64,000 nt of DNA from Limnomonas spitsbergensis (taxonomy: Eukaryota > Chlorophyta > Chlorophyceae > Chlamydomonadales): the NCBI GenBank assembly GCA_037349105.1, contig JAYJMM010000017.1, positions 1,860,001 to 1,924,000 on the forward strand, given 5' to 3'. Position 1 is the stretch's first letter. Each line of letters starts with the position of its first letter. The notes beneath the pieces are model-generated. The model was not told the DNA's origin. It was given only the letters and a program-made list of their open reading frames with translations, and did no database searches. This document shows, one piece after another, positions 1-11,929 of the stretch. Both the position numbers and the translations under genes were made by a program.

Positions 1-3000
1 CTTTGCACTACCGCAACAGCGCCACACCCACTGCTGGCCAGAACTGCTCCTACGCTGCAACATTGCCGCACCCACTGGCATGCTCTGCCACCATGCTGCA
101 ATAATGATTTTAAGTCCGGCATGCACATGTTTTGAGCAATATCCTGGCACGCCCCTGTAGTTGAGGCTGGATATCCCGGCACGCCCATGTAAAGGCTCAT
201 GCTTGTTGTTGTCTGCTTTGGCACCTTCTTTTTAAAATAGTCCCTGGCTGAACAGGCCCTCACTACCATGCACTGCATGAATACTGTAATACATCTGCAC
301 TTTCTGGCTTGCACTACATGAGCTTTGCACTACCGCAACAACGCCACACCCACTGCTGGCCAGAACTGCTCCTACGCTGCAACATTGACGCACCCACTGG
401 CATGCTCTGCCACCATGCTGCAATAATGATTTTAAGTCCGGCATGCACATGTTTTGAGCAATATCCTGGCACGCCCATGTAGTTGAGGCTGGATATCCCG
501 GCACGCCCATGTATTTGAGGCTGGATATCATGGCACGCCTGTGGGTTGCGGCTGGCTTTCCGGCACGCCCATGGGTTGGGGCTGGTATTCCGGCACAAAC
601 ATGGGTTGGGGCTGGTTTCCCGGCACGCACATGGGTTGGGGCTGGTAAAGGCTCATGCTTGTTGTTATCGGCTTTGACACCTTCTTTTTAAAAGAGTCCC
701 TGGCTGAACATGCCCTCACTACCATGCACTGCATGAATACTGTAATACATCTGCACTTTCTGGCTTGCACTACATGAGCTTTGCACTACCGCAACAGGGC
801 CACACCCACTGCTGGCCAGAACTGCTCCTACGCTGCAACATTGACGCACCCACTGGCATGCTCTGCCACCATGCTGCAATAATGATTTTAAGTCCGGCAT
901 GCACATGTTTTGAGCAATATCCTGGCACGCCCATGTAGTCGAGGCTGGATATCCCGGCACGCCCATGTATTTGAGGCTGGATATCCTGGCACGCCTGTGG
1001 GTTGCGGCTGGCTTTCCGGCATGCCCATGGGTTGGGGCTGGTATTCCGGCACAAACATGGGTTGGGGCTGGTTTCCCGGCACGCACATGGGTTGGGGCTG
1101 GTAAAGGCTCATGCTTGTTGTTGTCTGCTTTGGCACCTTCTTTTTAAAAGAGTCCCTGGCTGAACATGCCCTCACTACCATGCACTGCATGAATACTGTA
1201 ATACATCTGCACTTTCTGGCTTGCACTACATGAGCTTTGCACTACCGCAACCGGGCCACACCCACTGCTGGCCAGAACTGCTCCTACGCTGCAACATTGC
1301 CGCACCCACTGGCATGCTCTGCCACCATGCTGCAATAATGATTTTAAGTCCGGCATGCACATGTCTTGAGCAATATCCTGGCACGCCCATGTAGTTGAGG
1401 CTGGATATCCCGGCACGCCCATGTATTTGAGGCTGGATATCCTGGCACGCCTGTGGGTTGCGGCTGGCTTTCCGGCACGCCCATGGGTTGGGGCTGGTAT
1501 TCCGGCACGAACATGGGTAGGGGCTGGTTTCCCGGCACGCACATGGGTTGGGGTTGGTAAAGGCTCATGCTTGTTGTTGTCTGCTTTGGCACCTTCTTTT
1601 TAAAAGAGTCCCTGGCTGAACATGCCCTCACTACCATGCACTGCATGAATACTGTAATACATCTGCACTTTCTGGCTTGCACTACATGAGCTTTGCACTG
1701 CGGCAACAGCGCCACACCCACTGCCGGCCTGCACTGCTGCTATGCTGTAACATTGACGCACCCACTGGCATGTTCTGCCACCATGCTGCAATAATGATTT
1801 TTTAGTCCGGCATGCACATGTTTTGAGCAATATCCTGGCATGCCCATGTAGTTGAGGCTGGATATCCCGGCACGCCCATGTATTTGAGGCTGGATATCCT
1901 GGCACGCATGTGGGTTGCGGCTGGCTTTCCGGCACGCCCATGGGTTGGGGCTGGTATTCCGGCACAAACATGGGTTGGGGCTGGTTTCCCGGCACGCACA
2001 TGGGTTGGGGCTGGTAAAGGCTCATGCTTGTTGTTGTTTGCTTTGGCACCTTCTTTTTAAAAGAGTCCCTGGCTGAACATGCCCTCACTACCATGCACTG
2101 CATGAATACTGTAATACATCTGCACTTTCTGGCTTGCACTACATGAGCTTTGCACTACCGCAACAGCGCCACACCCACTGCTGGCCAGAACTGCTCCTAC
2201 GCTGCAACATTGCCGCACCCACTGGCATGCTCTGCCACCATGCTGCAATAATGATTTTAAGTCCGGCATGCACATGTTTTGAGCAATATCCTGGCACGCC
2301 CCTGTAGTTGAGGCTGGATATCCCGGCACGCCCATGTAAAGGCTCATGCTTGTTGTTGTCTGCTTTGGCACCTTCTTTTTAAAATAGTCCCTGGCTGAAC
2401 AGGCCCTCACTACCATGCACTGCATGAATACTGTAATACATCTGCACTTTCTGGCTTGCACTACATGAGCTTTGCACTACCGCAACAACGCCACACCCAC
2501 TGCTGGCCAGAACTGCTCCTACGCTGCAACATTGACGCACCCACTGGCATGCTCTGCCACCATGCTGCAATAATGATTTTAAGTCCGGCATGCACATGTT
2601 TTGAGCAATATCCTGGCACGCCCCTGTAGTTGAGGCTGGATATCCCGGCACGCCCATGTAAAGGCTCATGCTTGTTGTTGTCTGCTTTGGCACCTTCTTT
2701 TTAAAAGAGTCCCTGGCTGAACAGGCCCTCACTACCATGCACTGCATGAATACTGTAATACATCTGCACTTTCTGGCTTGCACTACATGAGCTTTGCACT
2801 ACCGCAACAACGCCACACCCACTGCTGGCCAGAACTGCTCCTACGCTGCAACATTGACGCACCCACTGGCATGCTCTGCCACCATGCTGCAATAATTATT
2901 TTAAGTCCGGCATGCACATGTTTTGAGCAATATCCTGGCACGCCCATGTAGTTGAGGCTGGATATCCCAGCACGCCCATGTATTTGAGGCTGGATATCTT

Positions 3001-3328
3001 GGCACGCCTGTGGGTTGCGGCTGGCTTTCCGGCACGCCCATGGGTTGGGGCTGGTATTCCGGCACGAACATGGGTTGGGGCTGGTTTCCCGGCACGCACA
3101 TGGGTTGGGGTTGGTAAAGGCTCATGCTTGTTGTTGTCTGCTTTGGCACCTTCTTTTTAAAAGAGTCCCTGGCTGAACATGCCCTCACTACCATGCACTG
3201 CATGAATACTGTAATACATCTGCACTTTCTGGCTTGCACTACATGAGCTTTGCACTACCGCAACAGGGCCACACCCACTGCTGGCCAGAACTGCTCCTAC
3301 GCTGCAACATTGCCGCACCCACTGGCAT
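1..3328. repeat. 456-bp satellite array with 322-bp deletion variants
   Basis: Head-to-tail tandem repeat. The anchor GGCTCATGCTTGTTGTT recurs at about 194, 650, 1106, 1562, 2019, 2341, 2663 and 3119, giving spacings of 456, 456, 456, 457, 322, 322 and 456 bp. A long unit contains six sub-repeats of 30-32 bp beginning GGCACG (for example at 500, 532, 562, 592 and 622). Short units lack 134 bp, from a GTA in the second sub-repeat to a GTA in the last. The first, partial unit is also of the short type. Because 456 is a multiple of three, long minus-strand frames rich in QPQPM-VP motifs occur in several units, but they end in every unit and have no exon signals. I regard them as chance frames. 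The array ends abruptly near 3328. Confidence 0.95.
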
Positions 3329-3498
3329 GAAATAGAATACCGGTGAAATCTTGCCGAAATGGCATATTGGTGAATCTAACATCTTGTATGAATTATATCC
3401 AGAAACATTCATGCATACAAACTAACCTTGTGGTGAGGAATGTTTCAGGCAAGGGAGAAAGGAAATAAATAATGGAACAAGAAGATCAGGGGAACTAT
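3329..3498. other. unassigned spacer between satellite and transposon array
   Basis: AT-richer sequence than its neighbours. I see no reading frame, RNA gene or repeat in it. Confidence 0.4.
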
Positions 3499-3671
3499 CG
3501 GTTACTTAGTAATGTGCGGCCGACTTCTTAATGTTACCTTGGTTACTTAGTCTGGGCGGGCGCAGAGGTGTAACGATATTGACCTTGGTTACTTAGTAAC
3601 GTGCAGTCAACCTAGAAATGTAATGTTGGTTACGAAGTTCCTTACGGCCAGCCTAGTCATCTTACATTGGT
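3499..3671. repeat. degenerate 41-bp tandem repeat
   Basis: The motif TTGGTTACTTAGTAA, or a close variant, recurs with GGTT at about 3500, 3541, 3587, 3628 and 3669 (spacings 41, 46, 41, 41). The last repeat runs directly into the first unit of the 2.44-kb array. Confidence 0.7.
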
Positions 3672-4437
3672 AAACCACCAGTGCTGTTTTTTCCATCCTC
3701 TCGCAAAACCAGTCTTCGGCAGATCTGGCTGGCTCAGCTCAGATAAGAAGGGGGGCCTGGAATAAAGGACATGAAAATCAAGTTGTGTGAATAAAGAGTG
3801 GATACCTGACATACGGCATCCTGGAACTCAGTGGCAGTGATATGGGAGCTTGCATGGCTGAGGGCTGCATGGGGCAAAGGGCATGGCTTCCTGACAAGCC
3901 ACCTTTGCCCCAAATTTGCAGCCTCTGGAGTTGGGAATGGTGCAAAAATTGGGTGGGAAGTCTTAATGAGTTACTCTCAGGCTCTCTGAATCACCAGACA
4001 TCATAGCAATCAGACAGGTATGGAGTGAATTTCAATCCAGCAAAGATAGCCCTGATGTGGGCCACATGGAAGGCCATATCTGCATGTTGGATTGGACAAT
4101 TGACCCAGGGAAGGTGGCAATGCCTCCGTCTATGGCCCACCTACACCCCTTAAGGTTCTACCTTAACCGGGTAATGGCCACTTTTCAGGCTCAGCCGCTA
4201 GTTTGGTACCCAACGGGGCCGTTTTTGGCATCCAACTGCCATTCGGATTCAAATGATACCCCAACATACCTCAATAAACCGTGTATGGCAAGCTGGTCAC
4301 AGCACTTGACGATGAAGCAACACACCAGGTCGATCGAGGCAGTTCCTAGAGAGATTACTTCAAATTGCAGTTGGTACTGCTAGTGTGAACCAGGTTGGGA
4401 CGGCGGGTCAAACCTCGGTACCCCTAAAACGTGTCGA

Positions 4438-5791
4438 TACATCTGACCCGCCCTGTACCCGGAAGAAAAGCTCGCAGGTCTTGAACATCATCAGTGGGAC
4501 CCGGACCATGCACACACCTGGTGGGCATGCCCTAGGGAAGTGCAACACCCACGCAAAGCGAAATAAGACCTGGCTACTCAAGAGCAAAAAAATGGCATCC
4601 ATACAATTATTGCATTTCGGGGACTCAATTGCTCCCATGGTACTTACCTCTGAGGAACTCCGTTGGGCTATCGTAACGAGGTGGAATAAGAACCACGACA
4701 TCTCCAAGACAGCTAGGCAGCTTGGACTATCCAACAGGGTTGTGGAGCACTGGGTGCAGCGATATAAAGATTCCGGAGCTGTCCACGTCGCGCCAAAGTC
4801 CGGCAAGAAGAGGATCCTCAGCCCAGAGGCGGAGTCCCGGGCCTATGACCTGTTGCTGAGCAACCAGCATGGTGGTGCAAAAACAGTTGCACATGAGCTT
4901 GGGACATTAGGCTTGGTCACCAGGCCAGTGGGGAAGAAGACTGTCATTCGAGCAGCCCGGAGGCACGCATCGGAGATTGGGAAAAAAATGAGGGTTCTGC
5001 GGGGTGCGCCTAGGAAGCAGCTTTCGGGGTCAACTCGACAGAAGCGGCTGGACTTCTGCAAAGCCAGCAAGGGAAGGGACTGGAGCCACCTCCTCTTTAC
5101 CGACGGGAAGAAGTTTCCATTTACCTACCCAGGGGTGAAGGTGCAGCCTGTGTCCTGGGGCGTGAAGGGTGAGGGTGAGAGAGCGGTACGTGAGGCAGCC
5201 TCTCCAAATCACCCCCTGGTCCTCAACGTGTATGCGGGCATCTGCAAGTGGGGAATCAGCAAGCTTCACTTTGTGGCAGGCACCAGCAGCCAGAAGACCA
5301 CTTTCAAGATCAAGAAGGGCCAGGTGGCCAGGAATATCACCACAGAGGAGAATGAGGAGGTCGTGAAGACGACATTCCTGCCTGAGGGACAGCACCTCTT
5401 CACCCAGCACGACATTGCTACATGGTACCTTCAGCAGGACAACGACCCTACTCACAGAGCTGCCATACCTGTGGTGAAGAGGTGGAACTCCCAGCGTGGC
5501 AGCAGCGTGGGCCTCCTCTAAAAGTGGCCTCCCAACAGCCCGGACTAGAGTCCGATCGAGAACTTTTGGGGATATATGCAGGCCAAGATGGACGCTAAGG
5601 GCTGCAGAACTCTCCAGGAGTTTAAGGTATCCCTGATCAAGGAGGTAGCAGCAGTAACCAAGGAGTACTTCTCTAAGCTGGTGGGCAGCATGCCCAAAAG
5701 GATCGTTGCATGCATCCGCAAGAAGGGCGACAAGACAAAATATTGAAAATTCTTGCCACCCGCCGCTACAGCACAGGGCGGGTCATATGTA
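4438..5791 (+). mobile_element. Tc1/mariner-type transposon, array copy 1
   Basis: Ends were found as an inverted repeat around the transposase frame. The left end reads TA followed by CATCTGACCCGCCCTGT; the right end, on the other strand, reads TA followed by CATATGACCCGCCCTGT. A TA at both outer edges fits the TA target preference of this superfamily. Element length is about 1354 bp, normal for Tc1/mariner. The same ends bound the other copies: 6883-8239, 9331-10683, 11776-13129, 14223-15575, 16669-18022, 19116-20466, 21558-22910, 24003-25305 (51 bp short), 26398-27754, 28718-29551 (518 bp short) and 30645-32001. All sit at the same place in the 2.44-kb unit, so the element was multiplied together with its flanks, not by twelve separate transpositions. 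Confidence 0.85.
4592..5746 (+). pseudogene. Tc1/mariner-type transposase, copy 1, two internal stops
   Basis: Reads from ATG (MASIQLLHFG) to TGA, 384 codons, with TAA at 5519-5521 and TAG at 5546-5548. An N-terminal helix-turn-helix region (DISKTARQLGLSNRVVEHW, residues ~35-55) is followed by a linker and a DDE catalytic domain. The first acidic motif is LLFTDGKKF (~170), the second YLQQDNDPTH (~285), and the third WPPNSPD-stop-SPIENFWG (~320). The TAG sits inside the third motif, where other members have an ordinary residue between D and the next S/N. The spacing from second Asp to Glu is 39 residues if both stops are counted as residues. This start was chosen because upstream in-frame Met codons lie outside the element or behind a stop in copies 2-4. 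Family assignment is firm. Apart from the two stops found in all complete copies, this copy is undamaged. Confidence 0.9.
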
Positions 5792-7035
5792 TCGTAAAAA
5801 CGTGGACAGGCCCAGCAGTGCAAGGAGGTTAGTTCATGACTTGATATCAGTTACACATTGACTGTGCTCTAACCTGATTGCTAGCAGTGCACTTATACTG
5901 GTAGGCACCAACTGTCCCTTGAGATAATCAAACGCAAACACAATGGGCTTAAGGAGTCCACTTGACAGAATCACCAACTCCAACACATTTATGTTTTGAG
6001 ATAACTTGGCCATGCTGAGGGGCCTGCCTCTATTTTTATGAGGATGTTATATTGCAGTGCTGGCCTCCATAGCTGAAGTATTACCTGTTGTAAAGCCTAG
6101 GGTTGTGGCTCTGAAACCACCAGTGCTGTTTTTTCCATCCTCTCGCAAAACCAGTCTTCAGCAGATCTGGCTGGCTCAGCTCAGATAAGAAGGGGGGCCT
6201 GGAATAAAGGACATGAAAATCAAGATGTGTGAATAAAGAGTGGATACCTGACATACGGCATCCTGGAACTCAGTGGCAGTGATATGGGAGCTTGCATGGC
6301 TGAGGGGCTGCATGGGGCAAGGGGCATGGCTTCCTGACAAGCCACCTTTGCCCCAAATTTGTAGCCTCTGGAGTTAAGAATGGTGCAAAAATTGGGTGGG
6401 CAGTCTTAATGAGCTACTCTCAGGCTCTCTGAATCACCAGACATCATAGCAATCAGACAGGTATGGAGTGAATTCCAATCCAGCAAAGATAGCCCTGATG
6501 TGGGCCACATGGAAGGCCATATCTGCATGTTGGATTGGACAATTGACCCAGGGAAGGTGGCAATGCCTCCGTCTATGGCCCACCTACACCCCTTAAGGTT
6601 CTACCTTAACCGGGTAATGGCCACTTTTCAGGCTCAGCCGCCGCAAGTTTGGTACCCAACGGGGCCGTTTTTGGCATCCAACTGCCATTCGGATTCAAAT
6701 GATACCCCAACAGACCTCAATAAACCGTGTATGGCAAGCTGGTTACAGCACTTGACGATGAAGCAACACACCAGGTCGATCGAGGCAGTTCCTAGAGAGA
6801 TTACTTCAAATTGCAGTTGGTACTGCTAGTGTGAACCAGGTTGGGACGGCGGGTCAAACCTCAGTACCCCTAAACGTGTCGATACATCTGACCCGCCCTG
6901 TACCCGGAAGAAAAGCTCGCAGGTCTTGAACATCATCAGTGGGACCCGGACCATGCACACACCTGGTGGGCATGCCCTAGGGAAGTGCAACACCCACGCA
7001 AAGCGAAATAAGACCTAGCTACTCAAGAGCAAAAA

Positions 7036-8194
7036 ATGGCATCCATACAATTATTGCATTTCAGGGACTCAATTGCTCCCATGGTACCTACCTCTGAAGA
7101 ACTCCGTTGGGCTATCGTAACGAGGTGGAATAAGAACCACGACATCTCCAAGACAGCTAGGCAGCTTGGACTATCCAACAGGGTTGTGGAGCACTGGGTG
7201 CAGCGATATAAAGATTCCGGAGTTGTCCACGTCGCGCCAAAGTCCGGCAAGAAGAGGATCCTTAGCCCAGAGGCGGAGTCCCGGGCCTATGACTTGTTGC
7301 TGAGCAACCAGCATGGTGGTGCAAAAACAGTTGCACAGGAGCTTGGGACATTAGGCTTGGTCACCAGGCCAGTGGGGAAGAAGACTGTCATTCGAGCAGC
7401 CCGGAGGCACGCATCGGAGATTGGGAAAAAATTGAGGGTTCTGCGGCCTAGGTGCGCCTAGGAAGCAGCTTTCGGGGTCAACTCGACAGAAGCGGCTGGA
7501 CTTCTGCAAAGCCAGCAAGGGAAGGGACTGGAGCCACCTCCTCTTCACCGACGGGAAGAAGTTTCCATTTACCAACCCAGGGGTGAAGGTGCAGCTTGTG
7601 TCCTGGGGCGTGGAGGGTGAGGGTGAGAGAGCGGTACGTGAGGCAGCCTCTCCAAATCACTCCCTGGTCCTCAACGTGTATGCGGGCATCTGCAAGTGGG
7701 GAATCAGCAAGCTTCACTTTGTGGCAGGCACCAGCAGCCAGAATACCACCTTCAAGAACAAGAAGGGCCAGGTGGCCAGGAATATCACCACAGAGGAGAA
7801 TGAGGAGGTCGTGAAGACGACATTCCTGCCTGAGGGACAGCGCCTCTTCACCCAGCACGACATTGCTACATCGTACCTTCAGCAGAACAACGACCCTACT
7901 CACAGAGCTGCCATACCTGTGGTGAAGAGGTGGAACTCCCAGCGTGGCAGCAGCGTGGGCCTCCTCTAAAAGTGGCCTCCCAACAGCCCGGACTAGAGTC
8001 CGATCGAGAACTTTTGGGGATATATGCAGGCCAAGATGGACGCTAAGGGCTGCAGAACTCTCCAGGAGTTTAAGGTATCCCTGATCAAGGATGAAGCAGC
8101 AGTAACCAAGGAGTACTTCTCTAAGCTGGTGGGCAGCATGCCCAAAAGGATCGTTGTATGCATCCGCAAGAAGGGCGACAAGACAAAACATTGA
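7036..8194 (+). pseudogene. Tc1/mariner-type transposase, copy 2, frameshifted
   Basis: Same protein as copy 1, with a 4-base insertion near 7447 that shifts the frame after about 137 codons. The catalytic region resumes in another frame (7583-7969). The shared TAA (7967) and TAG (7994) are present. Unlike copy 1, a TAG lies upstream of the ATG, which supports the start used here. Confidence 0.9.
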
Positions 8195-8947
8195 AAATTC
8201 TTGCCACCCGCCGCTACAGCACAGGGCGGGTCATATGTATCGTAAAACGTGGACAGGCCCAGCAGTGCAAGGAGGTTAGGTCATGACTTGATATCAGTTA
8301 CACATTGACTGTGCGCTAACCTGATTGCTAGCAGTGCACTAATACTGGTAGGCACCAACTGTCCCTTGAGATAATCAAACGCAAACACAATGGGCTTAAG
8401 GAGTCCACTTGACAGAATCACCAACTCCAATACATTTATGTTTTGAGATAACTTGGCCATGCTGAGGGGCCTGCCTCTAATTTTTTGAGGATGTTATATT
8501 GCAGTGCTGGCCTCCATAGCTGAAGTATTACCTCCTGTAAAGCCTAGGGTTGTGGCTCTGAAACCACCAGTGCTGTTTTTTTCCATCCTCTCGCAAAACC
8601 AGGTCTCGGCAGATCTGGCTGGCTCAGCTCAGATAAGAAGGGGGGCCTGGAATAACGGACATGAAAATCAAGATGTGTGAATAAAGAGTGGATACCTGAC
8701 ATACGGCATCCTGGAACTCAGTGGCAATGATATGGGAGCTTGCATGGCTGAGGGGCTGCATGGGGCAAGGGGCATGGCTTCCTGGCAAGCCACCTTTGCC
8801 CCAAAGTTGCAGCCTCTGGGGTTGGGAATGGTGCAAAAATTGGGTGGGCAGTCTTAATGAGCTACTCTCAGGCTCTCTGAATCACCAGACATCATAGCAA
8901 TCAGACAGGTATGGAGTGAATTTCAATCCAGCAAAGATAGCCCTGAT

Positions 8948-9277
8948 GTGGGCCACATGGAAGGCCATATCTGCATGTTGGATTGGACAATTGACCCAGG
9001 GAAGGTGGCAATGCCTCCGTCTATGGCCCACCTACACCCCTTAAGGTTCTACCTTAACCGGGTAATGGCCACTTTTCAGGCTCAGCCGCCGCAAGTTTGG
9101 TACCCAACGGGGCCGTTTTTGGCATCCAACTGCCATTCGGATTCAAATGATACCCCAACAGACCTCAATAAACCGTGTATGGCAAGCTGGTTACAGCACT
9201 TGACGATGAAGCAACACACCAGGTCGATCGAGGCAGTTCCTAGAGAGATTACTTCAAATTGCAGTTGGTACTGCTAG
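8948..9277 (+). CDS. unrecognised 109-codon frame repeated in every array unit
   Basis: A frame starting MGHMEGHICMLDW and ending NCSWYC-stop, just left of the transposon in all twelve units. Other copies are at 4057 (108 codons), 6500, 11392, 13839, 16285, 18732, 21175, 23619, 26014, 28334 and 30261. It is open in all twelve copies, while the transposase is broken in all twelve. Units are nearly identical, so openness is weak evidence of function. Upstream, the frame stays open through DIIAIRQVWSEFQSSKDSP, back to a TGA just before a possible splice acceptor; the ATG may not be a real start. I recognise no domain. It could be the 3' part of a captured host or retroelement gene. Confidence 0.35.
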   Translation: MGHMEGHICMLDWTIDPGKVAMPPSMAHLHPLRFYLNRVMATFQAQPPQVWYPTGPFLASNCHSDSNDTPTDLNKPCMASWLQHLTMKQHTRSIEAVPREITSNCSWYC

Positions 9278-9483
9278 TGTGAACCAGGTTGGGACGGCGG
9301 GTCAAACCTCAGTACCCCTAAACGTGTCGATACATCTGACCCGCCCTGTACCCGGAAGAAAAGCTCGCAGGTCTTGAACATCATCAGTGGGACCCGGACC
9401 ATGCACACACCTGGTGGGCATGCCCTAGGGAAGTGCAACACCCACGCAAAGCGAAATAAGACCTAGCTACTCAAGAGCAAAAA

Positions 9484-10638
9484 ATGGCATCCATACAATT
9501 ATTGCATTTCAGGGACTCAATTGCTCCCATGGTACCTACCTCTGAAGAACTCCGTTGGGCTATCGTAACGAGGTGGAATAAGAACCACGACATCTCCAAG
9601 ACAGCTAGGCAGCTTGGACTATCCAACAGGGTTGTGGAGCACTGGGTGCAGCGATATAAAGATTCCGGAGCTGTCCACGTCGCGCCAAAGTCCGGCAAGA
9701 AGAGGATCCTCAGCCCAGAGGCGGAGTCCCGGGCCTATGACCTGTTGCTGAGCAACCAGCATGGTGGTGCAAAAACAGTTGCACATGAGCTTGGGACATT
9801 AGGCTTGGTCACCAGGCCAGTGGGGAAGAAGACTGTCATTCGAGCAGCCCGGAGGCACGCATCGGAGATTGGGAAAAAAATGAGGGTTCTGCGGGGTGCG
9901 CCTAGGAAGCAGCTTTCGGGGTCAACTCGACAGAAGCGGCTGGACTTCTGCAAAGCCAGCAAGGGAAGGGACTGGAGCCACCTCCTCTTCACCGACGGGA
10001 AGAAGTTTCCATTTACCTACCCAGGGGTGAAGGTGCAGCCTGTGTCCTGGGGCGTGAAGGGTGAGGGTGAGAGAGCGGTACGTGAGGCAGCCTCTCCAAA
10101 TCACCCCCTGGTCCTCAACGTGTATGCGGGCATCTGCAAGTGGGGAATCAGCAAGCTTCACTTTGTGGCAGGCACCAGCAGCCAGAAGACCACCTTCAAG
10201 AACAAGAAGGGCCAGATGGCCAGGAATATCACCACAGAGGAGAATGAGGAGGTCGTGAAGACGACATTCCTGCCTGAGGGACAGCGCCTCTTCACCCAGC
10301 ACGACATTGCTACATCGTACCTTCAGCAGAACAACGACCCTACTCACAGAGCTGCCATACCTGTGGTGAAGAGGTGGAACTCCCAGCGTGGCAGCAGCGT
10401 GGGCCTCCTCTAAAAGTGGCCTCCCAACAGCCCGGACTAGAGTCCGATCGAGAACTTTTGGGGATATATGCAGGCCAAGATGGACGCTAAGGGCTGCAGA
10501 ACTCTCCAGGAGTTTAAGGTATCCCTGATCAAGGATGAAGCAGCAGTAACCAAGGAGTACTTCTCTAAGCTGGTGGGCAGCATGCCCAAAAGGATCGTTG
10601 TATGCATCCGCAAGAAGGGCGACAAGACAAAACATTGA
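9484..10638 (+). pseudogene. Tc1/mariner-type transposase, copy 3, two shared stops only
   Basis: One of the three best-preserved copies (with 1 and 10). Open for 309 codons to the shared TAA (10411-10413), then the shared TAG (10438-10440), then open to TGA. The helix-turn-helix and all three acidic motifs are recognisable. Confidence 0.9.
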
Positions 10639-11929
10639 AAATTCTTGCCACCCGCCGCTACAGCACAGGGCGGGTCATATGTATCGTAAAACGTGGACAG
10701 GCCCAGCAGTGCAAGGAGGTTAGGTCATGACTTGATATCAGTTACACATTGACTGTGCGCTAACCTGATTGCTAGCAGTGCACTAATACTGGTAGGCACC
10801 AACTGTCCCTTGAGATAATCAAACGCAAACACAATGGGCTTAAGGAGTCCACTTGACAGAATCACCAACTCCAATACATTTATGTTTTGAGATAACTTGG
10901 CCATGCTGAGGGGCCTGCCTCTAATTTTTTGAGGATGTTATATTGCAGTGCTGGCCTCCATAGCTGAAGTATTACCTCCTGTAAAGCCTAGGGTTGTGGC
11001 TCTGAAACCACCAGTGCTGTTTTTTTCCATCCTCTCGCAAAACCAGGTCTCGGCAGATCTGGCTGGCTCAGCTCAGATAAGAAGGGGGGCCTGGAATAAC
11101 GGACATGAAAATCAAGATGTGTGAATAAAGAGTGGATACCTGACATACGGCATCCTGGAACTCAGTGGCAATGATATGGGAGCTTGCATGGCTGAGGGGC
11201 TGCATGGGGCAAGGGGCATGGCTTCCTGGCAAGCCACCTTTGCCCCAAAGTTGCAGCCTCTGGGGTTGGGAATGGTGCAAAAATTGGGTGGGCAGTCTTA
11301 ATGAGCTACTCTCAGGCTCTCTGAATCACCAGACATCATAGCAATCAGACAGGTATGGAGTGAATTCCAATCCAGCAAAGATAGCCCTGATGTGGGCCAC
11401 ATGGAAGGCCATATCTGCATGTTGGATTGGACAATTGACCCAGGGAAGGTGGCAATGCCTCCGTCTATGGCCCACCTACACCCCCTAAGGTTCTACCTTA
11501 ACCGGGTAATGGCCACTTTTCAGGCTCAGCCGCCGCAAGTTTGGTACCCAACGGGGCCGTTTTTGGCATCCAACTGCCATTCGGATTCAAATGATATTCC
11601 AACAGACCTCAATAAACCGTGTATGGCAAGCTGGTTACAACACTTGACGATGAAGCAACACACCAGGTCGATTGAGGCAGTTCCTAGAGATATTACTTCA
11701 AATTGCAGTTGGTACTGCTAGTGTGAACCAGGTTGGGACGGCGGGTCAAACCTCAGTACCCCTAAAACGTGTCGATACATCTGACCCGCCCTGTACCCGG
11801 AAGAAAAGCTCGCAGGTCTTGAACATCATCAGTGGGACCCGGACCATGCACACACCTGGTGGGCATGCCCTAGGGAAGTGCAACACCCACGCAAAGCGAA
11901 ATAAGACCTAGCTACTCAAGAGCAAAAAA

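Noticed and set aside
232..3239. Many minus-strand frames of 60-179 codons with QPQPM-VP and KPAPTH repeats
   Set aside because: They follow the 456-bp and 30-bp satellite periods, end in every unit and have no start or splice context; chance frames in a satellite.
1..3328. CRISPR-like array
   Set aside because: Repeats are contiguous with no unique spacers, and the sequence is eukaryotic.
4385..4591. N-terminal extension of the transposase (MNQVGTAGQTS...) in several copies
   Set aside because: The Met at 4385 lies outside the left terminal repeat, and copies 2-4 have a TAG between it and the MASIQ start.
5519..5548. Stop-codon reassignment (TAA/TAG as Gln) in this organism
   Set aside because: The CBM20 gene has no in-frame TAA or TAG over about 1295 codons and uses CAG and CAA freely; inherited damage explains the array better.
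7478..8191. Long minus-strand frames across the transposase (up to 237-248 codons)
   Set aside because: Antisense shadows of the transposase codon pattern, repeated in each copy.
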